The notes beneath the pieces were generated by a model. The model was not told the origin of the DNA. It saw nothing but the letters and a program-made list of their open reading frames with translations, and searched no databases. From NCBI GenBank assembly GCA_003326195.1, contig LXQE01000147.1, positions 1 to 64,000 of the forward strand: a DNA stretch of 64,000 nt, written 5' to 3'. Shown here piece by piece: positions 53,677 through 61,382 of the stretch (position 1 is its first letter; every line of letters starts with the position of its first letter). The stretch comes from Nostoc punctiforme NIES-2108. GTDB taxonomy: Bacteria; Cyanobacteriota; Cyanobacteriia; Cyanobacteriales; Nostocaceae. The position numbers and the translations under genes are program-made.

Positions 53677-54456
53677 GTGAAATCTATTAGTATTGATGTT
53701 GAAAATTTGACAGTTGCTTACCACGGCAAAGTTGCTTTACATGGTGCTTATTTGCAAATTCAAGCAGGTTCAATCAGTGGTTTAGTGGGGATGAATGGTA
53801 GTGGTAAATCAACCCTGTTTAAGGCGATTATGGGGTTTTTGAAGCCAGTTACAGGACGGGTTTTAATTAATGGCTTACCGATAAAGACTGTACAGAAAAA
53901 AAGTCTGGTCGCTTATGTACCACAGTCGGAAGAAGTAGACTGGAATTTTCCAGTAAGTGTCCATGATGTAGTGATGATGGGGCGCTACGGATACATGAAT
54001 ATACTACGAATTCCGTCGGCGAAAGATCAAAGAGTGGTGAGGGAGAGTCTGGAAAGGGTGCAAATGTGGTCAATGCGCGATCGCCAAATTGGAGAACTTT
54101 CAGGTGGACAGAAAAAACGTGCCTTTCTCGCCCGTGCTTTGGCACAACAGGGAACAGTTTTACTATTAGATGAACCTTTCACTGGGGTAGACATCAAAAC
54201 AGAAAAAGCGATGATTGACTTATTGCTGGAATTGCGAGAAGAAGGTCATACAATTTTGATTTCTACCCATGATTTAGCTTCTATCACTACTTTCTGTGAC
54301 CAAGTAGTACTCATTAATCGTACTATTTTAGCTTATGGTGATACATCAGAAGTTTTCACAGAAGAAAATCTCTCACGGACTTTTGGTGGTTCTCTGGGAG
54401 ATTTATCTTTCAGCAAAAGTCAGATAATTCGTGGAAATAAAATTGAATCGGATTGA
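53677..54456 (+). CDS. mntA: Manganese ABC transporter ATP-binding protein
   Basis: The 259-aa ATPase has Walker A ([20 protein letters not shown]), a Q-loop ([11 protein letters not shown]), the ABC signature [17 protein letters not shown], Walker B (VLLLDEPF) and the switch His (ISTHDLASI). It powers the mnt importer from the cytosol. The start is a GTG with GAGGTG upstream, followed by the permease gene 45 bp downstream. Confidence 0.92.
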   Translation: MKSISIDVENLTVAYHGKVALHGAYLQIQAGSISGLVGMNGSGKSTLFKAIMGFLKPVTGRVLINGLPIKTVQKKSLVAYVPQSEEVDWNFPVSVHDVVMMGRYGYMNILRIPSAKDQRVVRESLERVQMWSMRDRQIGELSGGQKKRAFLARALAQQGTVLLLDEPFTGVDIKTEKAMIDLLLELREEGHTILISTHDLASITTFCDQVVLINRTILAYGDTSEVFTEENLSRTFGGSLGDLSFSKSQIIRGNKIESD

Positions 54457-54501
54457 TGGATAATTTTTAATTGATATTGCTTGGATTAGAGTTATAAAAA
54501 T

Positions 54502-55365
54502 ATGAATACTCTCGCATTCTTAGACTGGTTCACCACACCTCTACAGCATGAATTCATGGTGAAGGCAATTTGTGTAAGTGCCTTAGTTGGTGTGGTCTGT
54601 TCTGTTTTATCTTGTTTTATGACCCTCAAGGGTTGGGCATTAATGGGAGATGCTGTTTCCCATGCGGTAATGCCTGGGGTAGTAATTGCTTATGTTTTAA
54701 ATATTCCTTTTGCTGTGGGCGCTTTCGTCTTTGGAGTGGGTTCAGTGATTGCGATCGGTTATATCAAAGCAAAGACGAGAATTAAAGAAGATACTGTCAT
54801 TGGACTTGTATTTACAGGATTTTTTGCTCTGGGTTTAGTACTAGTTTCCAAAACTCCAAGCAGCGTAGACTTGACGCACATTTTGTTTGGGAATGTCTTG
54901 GGTATTTCTAATGAAGACATTATCCAAACGGTGATTATTAGCGTAATTACTTTAGCAACAATAGCTATTTTACGCAAAGACCTACTATTATTTTGTTTTG
55001 ACCCCACTCATGCACGTTCCATCGGCTTGAACACAGGAGCGCTTCACTATATTTTATTATCATTACTATCACTAACTGCTGTCGCCGGACTTCAGACAGT
55101 GGGAATTATTCTGGTTGTCGCTATGTTAGTTACTCCGGGAGCAACGGCTTATTTATTAACCGATCGTTTCGACCACATGATACTAATTGCAATGGCATCT
55201 GGAGTATTTTCTAGTGTTATGGGGACTTACATCAGCTATCATATCGATGGTGCAACTGGGGGTTGTATAGTTGTGTTACAAACCTTGTTGTTTGTCATAG
55301 CAATGATTTTTGCACCTAAACATGGGTTACTGGTAAGAGCAAAGAAGCAAGAAAACATTGACTGA
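54502..55365 (+). CDS. mntB: Manganese ABC transporter permease
   Basis: The 287-aa inner-membrane protein has eight or so helices and the ABC-3 permease motif. It includes LMGDAVSHAVMPGVVIAYVL (the coupling-helix region), ARSIGLNTGALHYILL and TVGIILVVAMLVTPGATAYL. It completes the mntCAB transporter with MntC and MntA. The product is normal length. A CheB-like gene follows 50 bp later on the same strand, but it is probably a separate unit. Confidence 0.92.
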   Translation: MNTLAFLDWFTTPLQHEFMVKAICVSALVGVVCSVLSCFMTLKGWALMGDAVSHAVMPGVVIAYVLNIPFAVGAFVFGVGSVIAIGYIKAKTRIKEDTVIGLVFTGFFALGLVLVSKTPSSVDLTHILFGNVLGISNEDIIQTVIISVITLATIAILRKDLLLFCFDPTHARSIGLNTGALHYILLSLLSLTAVAGLQTVGIILVVAMLVTPGATAYLLTDRFDHMILIAMASGVFSSVMGTYISYHIDGATGGCIVVLQTLLFVIAMIFAPKHGLLVRAKKQENID

Positions 55366-55429
55366 TTCAGTATAAAATAGCCTTTGCTATTCACATAACC
55401 CACATTCCACAGGTGTGAGGGCGAAACAA

Positions 55430-56002
55430 GTGTCGTTTAAAATTGTGGTAATTGGTACTTCTTTAGGCGGATTATCAGCATTGAAAATTATCCTGGGCAA
55501 TTTACCAGCAGACTTTCCTGTACCGATCGCGATTGTGCAACACCGTCATAAAGAGTCCAGTAGCACACTCCAGGAGTTATTACAAGAATCCACTTTGTTG
55601 AAAATTCGAGAAGTAGAAGACAAAGACGAAATACTACCTGGACATATCTACATAGCCCCAGCAGATTATCATTTACTGGTTGAACCAGGTCACTTTGCCC
55701 TATCGACTGATGAGCCTGTTTCTTATGCTAGACCATCTATTGATGTGCTGTTTGAGTCGGCAGCAGATGTCTACACGGAGCAAGTTATTGGTGTAATATT
55801 GACAGGAGCAAACCAAGATGGTATGCAAGGTCTTAAGAAAATAAAAGCGCGGGGAGGAATTACTATTGTACAAGAACCTGCCACAGCTGAGAGCGACATT
55901 ATGCCAGAGGCCGCAATTTCTGCTGTTACAGTAGACTGGATTTTGACACTCTCAAACATTGCTTCCCAGATGGTCAAGCTTTGTCACTCATCACAGAAAT
56001 AA
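55430..56002 (+). CDS. Stand-alone CheB-type protein-glutamate methylesterase domain
   Basis: The ~190-aa product has the CheB catalytic triad: Ser in VVIGTSLGGLSAL, His in IVQHRHKESS, Asp in TGANQDGMQGL. RPSIDVLFESAADVY is also family-like. It lacks the receiver domain of chemotactic CheB, so it is controlled another way, perhaps by the hybrid kinase gene starting 4 bases downstream. No cheR is adjacent. The start GTG at 55430 has GAGGG 8-10 bases upstream; a GTG at 55415 is possible. Confidence 0.85.
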   Translation: MSFKIVVIGTSLGGLSALKIILGNLPADFPVPIAIVQHRHKESSSTLQELLQESTLLKIREVEDKDEILPGHIYIAPADYHLLVEPGHFALSTDEPVSYARPSIDVLFESAADVYTEQVIGVILTGANQDGMQGLKKIKARGGITIVQEPATAESDIMPEAAISAVTVDWILTLSNIASQMVKLCHSSQK

Positions 56003-56006
56003 ACCG

Positions 56007-58247
56007 ATGCAGATGGAACCCAAAGTAAACATCCTCCTAGTGGATGATAAACTAGAAAATTTGCTGGCACTAGAGGCAATCCTAGAAAAACTGGGGGAAA
56101 ATCTTGTGAGAGCTACTTCTGGGGAAGAAGCTTTGAGGTGTCTGCTGCATCAAGATTTTGCAGTGATTTTGCTGGATGTGCAAATGCCTGGGATGGATGG
56201 CTTTGAAACTGCTACCTTAATTCGCAATCGAGGGCGATCGCGTCATACTCCAATTATCTTTCTTACCGCCTTTAGCACCAGCGACCAAATGCTGTTTAAA
56301 GGTTATGCCTTGGGTGCTGTTGATTATCTGCTCAAACCACTAGACCCCAATATTTTGACTTCTAAAGTCACAGTATTCGTAGAACTATTTAAGAAAACAG
56401 AAGCCGTCAAGCAACAAACAGCGCAGCTGGTAGCTGTAAATACCGAACTCAGGCAAAGTGAAGAACGATTCCGATCGCTAAGTACCTGCTCACCTGTTGG
56501 CATTTTTGAAACTGATACCGAAGGCGACTGTAAATATACTAATCCCCGCTATCAGGTAATTTGTGGCTTGAAAGCGGCAGAGAGTTTAGAAAAGAAATGG
56601 CTGGAATCTGTTCATCCAGAAGACAAAGAACGAGCGATCGCTAGTTGGTCTGCTTACATTTGTGAAGGTCGGGAATACTCAGAAGAATTTCGCTTTCAAG
56701 CTGCTCACGGCAACATTCGTTGGGTTCAAGTTCGCTCATCACCGATGCTTTCCAGTCAAGGAGACTTGTTAGGTTATGTAGGCACTCTTGAAGATATTAC
56801 CGAACGCAAGCAAGCAGAAGAAGTCCGCGCTCAAGTGATTCGCGAACAAACGGCAAGACAGGAAGCAGAAGCTGCGAATCGGATGAAAGATGAGTTTCTA
56901 GCTGTTCTCTCCCACGAACTCCGCACGCCTCTAACCTCAATGCTCGGCTGGTCAAAAATTCTCCGCGCTAAGAAACTTGACGAAAAAGCCACTTCCCGCG
57001 CTTTGGAGGCGATCGAACGCAACGCCATATCTCAGATGCAACTAATTGAGGATATTTTGGACGTATCTCGGATTATCCGTGGTCAGTTGCGGTTAAACGT
57101 ATCGGCAGTGAATCTAATCTCGGTGATGGAGGCAGCCTTAGAGGCAGTGCGTCCCCTAGCAGAGCCAAAAGATATTCAATTAAGTACTGTGCTGGATACT
57201 TCGATCGGGTCAGTCTATGGCGATCCAGCCCGTCTACAGCAAATTGTCTGGAACCTACTAACTAATGCAATAAAGTTTACTCCTAAAGGCGGTAGGGTCG
57301 AAGTCAGACTGTCAAAGCATTTTGGATTGCCGATTTCAGGCTTTCCTACGGAACGCTACGCGAACGGTGTGAGTTTTACTTCCACAAGCTTCAGTACAAC
57401 CCAATCGAACGATTTTGGATTGGAATCTCATAGTGAAAATTTAGACTCTTCAAACACTGAAGAAAGCAATAATCTAAAATCCGTCTTGGAAAATTCTGAT
57501 GGTCGGGAGCCGAACCTGAAACTTTCCGCAAAATCTCAAAATTCAAAATCCCAGTACGCCCAAATTCAAGTTATCGATACAGGCATTGGTATCAGTTCCG
57601 AGTTTTTACCAAAAGTATTTGAGCGTTTTCGGCAAGCAGACAGCACCACAACGCGATCGCACAATGGACTAGGACTAGGACTAGCGATCGTCCGTCATCT
57701 AGTGGAACTGCACAAAGGTACTATCTTTGCCCAAAGTTCAGGTAGTGGACAAGGAGCAACCTTTACTGTGAGACTACCACTGCTACAAGACAATAGAGGC
57801 AATAGAGAAGCAACAGGAAAAAGTTCTTCTCCTATTGCTTCTACGCCCCTTGCTGGATTAAGGGTGTTAGTTGTAGATGATGAAGCAGATACCCGTAACT
57901 TTCTCAGTTTCATGTTTGAGGAGTATGGGGCTTTTGCCACTGCGGTAGGATCAGTTGATGAAGCCCTAGTAGTACTTGAACAAGCAAAACCAGATATCGT
58001 GATTAGCGACATCGGTATGTCAGAGCAAGATGGTTATACGCTGATTCGGAAACTGCGCTCTTTAGAACCAGAAAAAGGCGGACGCATCCCCGCGATCGCT
58101 TTAACAGCATACACGCGAGAGGAAGACCGCTTGAAAGCCCTTTCAGCAGGGTTTCAGCAGCATTTATCTAAGCCGATAGACCCCAATAAATTGATTGCTG
58201 CGGTTGCCAATATATTAGAACTGCCTATTGAAGTTCCAGTGAGTTGA
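56007..58247 (+). CDS. Hybrid histidine kinase: REC-PAS-HisKA-HATPase-REC
   Basis: The ~746-aa protein has an N-terminal receiver (VNILLVDDKLENLLALEAIL, D in VILLDVQMPGMDGF, KPLDPNIL). A PAS/PAC domain (RFRSLSTCSPVGIFETDTEG ... LEDITERKQAEE) and a short coil follow. HisKA (FLAVLSHELRTPLTSMLGWS) and an ATPase with N box (VWNLLTNAIKFTPKGG) and G1 (VIDTGIGISSEF) come next, then a C-terminal receiver (VLVVDDEADTRNFLSF, DIVISDIGMSEQDGY). The ATPase domain is interrupted by ~75 Ser/Asn-rich residues between VEVRLSKHF and YAQIQVID, encoded partly by intergenic repeats (about 57310-57560). I start the protein at the ATG at 56007, 4 bases after the CheB-like stop. The ORF can be extended to 55959, overlapping it. 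Confidence 0.92.
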   Translation: MQMEPKVNILLVDDKLENLLALEAILEKLGENLVRATSGEEALRCLLHQDFAVILLDVQMPGMDGFETATLIRNRGRSRHTPIIFLTAFSTSDQMLFKGYALGAVDYLLKPLDPNILTSKVTVFVELFKKTEAVKQQTAQLVAVNTELRQSEERFRSLSTCSPVGIFETDTEGDCKYTNPRYQVICGLKAAESLEKKWLESVHPEDKERAIASWSAYICEGREYSEEFRFQAAHGNIRWVQVRSSPMLSSQGDLLGYVGTLEDITERKQAEEVRAQVIREQTARQEAEAANRMKDEFLAVLSHELRTPLTSMLGWSKILRAKKLDEKATSRALEAIERNAISQMQLIEDILDVSRIIRGQLRLNVSAVNLISVMEAALEAVRPLAEPKDIQLSTVLDTSIGSVYGDPARLQQIVWNLLTNAIKFTPKGGRVEVRLSKHFGLPISGFPTERYANGVSFTSTSFSTTQSNDFGLESHSENLDSSNTEESNNLKSVLENSDGREPNLKLSAKSQNSKSQYAQIQVIDTGIGISSEFLPKVFERFRQADSTTTRSHNGLGLGLAIVRHLVELHKGTIFAQSSGSGQGATFTVRLPLLQDNRGNREATGKSSSPIASTPLAGLRVLVVDDEADTRNFLSFMFEEYGAFATAVGSVDEALVVLEQAKPDIVISDIGMSEQDGYTLIRKLRSLEPEKGGRIPAIALTAYTREEDRLKALSAGFQQHLSKPIDPNKLIAAVANILELPIEVPVS
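57310..57560. repeat. Repeat-derived insertion inside the kinase ATPase domain
   Basis: The stretch contains CCTACGGAACGCTACGCGAACG, trimmed here to the element CGGAACGCTACGCGAACGG (57349-57367), which is the complement of the GTTCGCGTAGCGTTCC family. It also contains ATTTTGGATTGGAATC-like and AAATCTCAAAATTCAAAATC-like runs, normally found between genes. It is in frame and has no stop. The two ends of the ATPase read as continuous motif if the block is left out. Confidence 0.75.
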
Positions 58248-58344
58248 TTTGGAATTGGGGATTGGGGAAGGGAATAGGGTACAGGTTACAGATTATTCCC
58301 TATAACCTCTCACCTGTAACCTCTCCCCTAACCCCAATGCCTAA

Positions 58345-58716
58345 TCAAGACGAAGTTAAGGCATGTTTTTTGAGTTCGTCTAGAGAAACCACCTCCAAAG
58401 CTCTAGCATGGGTTGCTGAAAGTATTACGGGTGGAGCAACGCCAGCTTCTAGAGCTTCCTGCCAGCGAGAAGCACACAAACACCAGCGATCGCCAGGCTT
58501 CAATCCAGGAAAATTAAAATCAGGAACAGCTGTGCTGAGGTCGTTCCCCTGCGATTTGGTGAACTCCAGGAATTCTGATGTCACTTGGGCACATACGACA
58601 TGCGACCCGAAATCCTGACCACCTGTACTACAAAAACCGTCGCGGTGAAACCCAGTCATGGGAGAAGTACAGCAAACCTCTAGGTTTCCATCGATTACAT
58701 TTTTAGCGTCTGTCAT
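58345..58716 (-). CDS. DUF2237 family protein
   Basis: The 123-aa protein matches DUF2237: NVIDGNLEVCCTSPMTGFHRDG, GGQDFGSHVVCAQVTSEFL, the invariant-looking PGLKPGDRWCLCASRWQEAL and AGVAPPVILSATHARALEVV. Cys residues in EVCC, HVVCA, WCLC and H in GSHVV could bind a metal; function is unknown. It converges on the hybrid kinase gene with a ~100-bp repeat-like spacer (58255-58340). The start is a clear ATG. Confidence 0.85.
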   Translation of the reverse strand: MTDAKNVIDGNLEVCCTSPMTGFHRDGFCSTGGQDFGSHVVCAQVTSEFLEFTKSQGNDLSTAVPDFNFPGLKPGDRWCLCASRWQEALEAGVAPPVILSATHARALEVVSLDELKKHALTSS

Positions 58717-58915
58717 CGTTAATTCGTTGTACTTGATTTTTCCACTTGATATAAGCTTATATTTATTGTCAATTCCCTGGTTGAATTAAAATCGCGATCC
58801 CTAATTAATTCCCAAAAGCAGGGAATTCTAAAATTACTTATCTCAAAATCGTTAAAAATAAATTTCTCAGCAGAATATTTAAGAGCGATCGCTCTCAGTT
58901 TAAATAAAAAATAAA

Positions 58916-58938
58916 ACCCCTAGCAAACTACCAGGGGT
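58916..58938. terminator. Hairpin ACCCCT-AGGGGT
   Basis: ACCCCT, an 11-base loop with internal pairing, AGGGGT, flanked by AAAATAAA upstream. It is probably a terminator for transcripts coming toward the DUF2237 gene or a repeat; no gene ends at it on the plus strand. Confidence 0.45.
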
Positions 58939-59033
58939 AATGCAAGTCAGTACTTTCGCATGGAATGTATCCTACTCAAATACCATAGCAACCCTCTAAT
59001 TTACAGATATGCCATTTTGCCAAACAAAAAAAG

Positions 59034-59054
59034 CCCTCAGTCGTAAGCTGAGGG
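59034..59054. terminator. Intrinsic terminator-like hairpin
   Basis: CCCTCAG, loop TCGTAAG, CTGAGGG, preceded by AAAAAAAG and followed by TTAACTTTTTAG. The A and T arms make it bidirectional. It insulates psbA from upstream transcription. Confidence 0.65.
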
Positions 59055-59245
59055 TTAACTTTTTAGAATAGCGGTAATATACAAACCTATTATTCCCAGA
59101 GAAGTAAGCAAATAATACTTGTAGCCTCCAACATCAGAATTTCTTGTTCCCTTTTCTACGAAAGGCTGCGCGAATAGAGGGTTACTCCCATTCAGCAATC
59201 GTAGATATAAAATCAGACACCGATTCTAAAGAGGCATATAACCAG

Positions 59246-59263
59246 ATATGTGATGTCACATAT
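59246..59263. promoter_or_regulatory. 8-2-8 palindrome upstream of psbA
   Basis: ATATGTGA-TG-TCACATAT is perfect over 8 bp on each side. It resembles CRP/NtcA-type half-sites but with a 2-base spacer, so a standard CRP site (TGTGA-N6-TCACA) is not met. It lies 182 bp before the psbA ATG. Confidence 0.35.
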
Positions 59264-59353
59264 AAAGATAACTTCGGCGTATTCCTGCCTCGTTGTTTGC
59301 TTTTAAATAAGCAAAACTAATAACTTGCATCAGGTTTGCTGAAGTAATAAAAC

Positions 59354-59383
59354 TTGATTAAAAATTGTAAAGCAGTGTAAAGT
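59354..59383 (+). promoter_or_regulatory. Candidate psbA promoter
   Basis: TTGATT (59354-59359) and TAAAGT (59378-59383) are separated by 18 bases, giving a sigma-70-like pair and a leader of about 55 bases. The -10 is imperfect. Confidence 0.35.
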
Positions 59384-59444
59384 AGTTTCACAGGCAAAGA
59401 CTTTACCGCCTGATTCATAAATAACTAACCGCACTTATAAAACC

Positions 59445-60527
59445 ATGACAGCAACCTTACAACGTCGCGAAAGCGCCAACGTATGGGATCGATTCTGTGA
59501 ATGGATCACCAGCACCAATAACCGGATTTACATCGGTTGGTTCGGCGTAGTAATGATCCCCACCTTGCTAGCCGCAACAGCTTGCTTCGTAATCGCCTTC
59601 ATCGCAGCACCTCCAGTAGACATCGATGGTATCCGTGAACCTGTTGCAGGTTCATTGATTTACGGAAACAACATCATCTCTGGTGCAGTTGTTCCTTCCT
59701 CCAACGCAATCGGTTTACACTTCTACCCAATTTGGGAAGCAGCTTCCTTAGACGAGTGGTTGTACAACGGCGGTCCTTACCAATTGGTAATTTTCCACTT
59801 CCTCATCGGCATATTCTGCTACATGGGTCGTGAATGGGAACTATCCTACCGCTTAGGAATGCGTCCTTGGATTGCTATTGCATATTCAGCACCTGTCGCA
59901 GCAGCAAGTGCAGTATTCTTGGTATACCCCATCGGACAAGGATCATTTAGCGATGGTATGCCTTTAGGTATCTCTGGAACCTTCAACTTCATGATCGTGT
60001 TCCAAGCAGAACACAACATCTTGATGCACCCCTTCCACCAATTAGGTGTAGCTGGTGTATTCGGCGGAAGTTTGTTCTCTGCAATGCACGGTTCTTTGGT
60101 TACATCTTCCTTGGTTCGTGAAACAACCGAAACCGAGTCCCTTAACTACGGTTACAAATTCGGTCAAGAAGAAGAAACCTACAACATCGTTGCAGCCCAC
60201 GGCTACTTCGGTCGTCTAATCTTCCAATACGCTTCCTTCAACAACAGCCGTTCACTGCACTTCTTCTTAGCAGCATGGCCTGTAATCGGCATCTGGTTTA
60301 CCGCCTTGGGTGTAAGCACAATGGCGTTCAACTTGAACGGTTTCAACTTCAACCAATCGATCATTGACTCTGAAGGTCGTGTGATTGCAACTTGGGCGGA
60401 TGTAATCAACCGCGCTAACCTGGGTATGGAAGTAATGCACGAGCGTAACGCTCACAACTTCCCTCTAGATTTGGCTGCTGGTGATTCTGCTCCTGTAGCT
60501 CTTTCCGCTCCTGCTATCAACGGTTAA
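59445..60527 (+). CDS. psbA: Photosystem II D1 protein, high-light (E130) form
   Basis: D1 holds the reaction-centre chlorophylls, pheophytin, QB and most Mn4CaO5 ligands in the thylakoid. The 360-aa product has the ligands in place: D170, E189, H190, H198, H332, E333, H337, D342 and A344. The C-terminus [16 protein letters not shown] would be removed after A344 by CtpA. Residue 130 is Glu ([10 protein letters not shown]), the mark of the D1:2 high-light isoform; the low-light form has Gln. Other psbA copies are expected elsewhere in the genome. The ATG follows AACCGCACTTATAAAACC, a weak ribosome site, normal for psbA. A strong terminator follows. Confidence 0.97.
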   Translation: MTATLQRRESANVWDRFCEWITSTNNRIYIGWFGVVMIPTLLAATACFVIAFIAAPPVDIDGIREPVAGSLIYGNNIISGAVVPSSNAIGLHFYPIWEAASLDEWLYNGGPYQLVIFHFLIGIFCYMGREWELSYRLGMRPWIAIAYSAPVAAASAVFLVYPIGQGSFSDGMPLGISGTFNFMIVFQAEHNILMHPFHQLGVAGVFGGSLFSAMHGSLVTSSLVRETTETESLNYGYKFGQEEETYNIVAAHGYFGRLIFQYASFNNSRSLHFFLAAWPVIGIWFTALGVSTMAFNLNGFNFNQSIIDSEGRVIATWADVINRANLGMEVMHERNAHNFPLDLAAGDSAPVALSAPAING

Positions 60528-60547
60528 TTCTAAAATTTAGCTAAATC

Positions 60548-60581
60548 AAAAAGCGCTCTCCGTAAAAGGAGAGCGCTTTTT
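60548..60581 (+). terminator. Strong intrinsic terminator after psbA
   Basis: AAAAAGCGCTCTCC, loop GTAAAA, GGAGAGCGCTTTTT: a perfect 14-bp stem with A and T arms, 21 bp after the psbA stop. Confidence 0.92.
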
Positions 60582-60720
60582 GTTTAAATGTATAGGAATT
60601 GTAAGCTCAGTCCATTTGTAAAATTTCATCCACTTGTCCTAGTACAACACAGCGGGTGCTATAAAATTAATCTTATTTATTCCAATATCAAGCCGTTGTT
60701 TATAGGCTTTGATAGTAGAT

Positions 60721-61005
60721 TCTCAAGTATCTAAGTTTGTGAGGATAAACCATACATATCGATGGTGCAACTCCTAAATATTTACGTTTCCATTTCCCTG
60801 CAATATTTTCTATTTCTTTAAAGGCATCCTTTTTTATACCTAAATCAAAGTACACTTTCTTTTATGTGACGCAGTTTGCGGATTTTTATGAACAAAATTC
60901 GCGCTCTCTTAAGACTACAATTTTATAATTTTTAAACAGTGGTAATGCTTGATTAAATACTGCTTGTTGCTCTGACAAGTTGCCTGAAAAAACTTTTTTA
61001 TCATT
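60721..61005 (-). pseudogene. Decayed IS4-like transposase fragment
   Basis: On the minus strand from 61005 the frame reads NDKKVFSGNLSEQQAVFNQA, then LPLFKNYKIVVLREREFCS and a stop. After a frame change near 60875 it continues KKVYFDLGIKKDAFKEIENI, then AGKWKRKYLGVAPSI. The pattern (KNYKIVVLxxREFC, then KVYFxLxxKK) fits the DDE catalytic region of IS4-type cyanobacterial transposases, where the second Asp lies in the DREF motif (here degraded to EREF). Several stops and a lost N-terminus show it is dead. No inverted terminal repeats are evident. Confidence 0.65.
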
Positions 61006-61166
61006 AAATAATGCTTATTGCGAATGAAGGCTCTTTGTTGTTTTATCATAAATTGCCATATTCTTTAGTATGTAGGCATTTCAGGCTATTTTATCTCACC
61101 CCAAGCTGTGCAAGTGATATTTCCTTAGTGTAAACTATCAGACATATTTTACACTGCGAAATTTGC

Positions 61167-61283
61167 ATGAAGATTGAACCGACATATACCTCTGTGGGAA
61201 GTCTCTTTGAGTACAGACCGATGTTTTTTATCCCTAAATATCAAAGAGCTTATGCATTAAATTCTGAATTAGTAGAATATTGA
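61167..61283 (+). pseudogene. N-terminal remnant of a DUF262 (GmrSD-type) protein
   Basis: The frame starts MKIEPTYTSVGSLFEYRPMF and continues FIPKYQRAYALNSELVEY before a TGA. The block FxIPxYQRAYxWxxE is the hallmark N-terminus of DUF262 proteins, the nuclease-associated half of GmrSD modification-dependent restriction enzymes. Only 38 codons remain. It lies next to the transposase relic, so an insertion may have destroyed the gene. Confidence 0.7.
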
Positions 61284-61382
61284 ATCATAAAAAATAAATT
61301 TTTCAAACAAAATTAATAATTGCTTCAGATTTAAACTTATTAAATTTAGTACATAATAAAACCTTTTATCACACAACCACTA

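Larger units (their letters stand above)
58717..59444. other. psbA upstream region (~730 bp)
   Basis: No gene is visible. The region holds two hairpin terminators, a HIP1 site (GCGATCGCTC near 58884), an 18-bp palindrome and a candidate psbA promoter, each listed separately. Its length and structure suggest a long psbA leader or regulatory zone. Confidence 0.6.

Noticed and set aside
52526..55365. ZnuABC zinc transporter
   Set aside because: The binding protein lacks a His-rich loop and has the H-H-E-D ligand set and flanking sequence of MntC, so manganese is the better call.
58244..58618. 124-codon plus-strand frame opposite the DUF2237 gene
   Set aside because: It is antisense to a clear DUF2237 family protein and begins in a repeat spacer.
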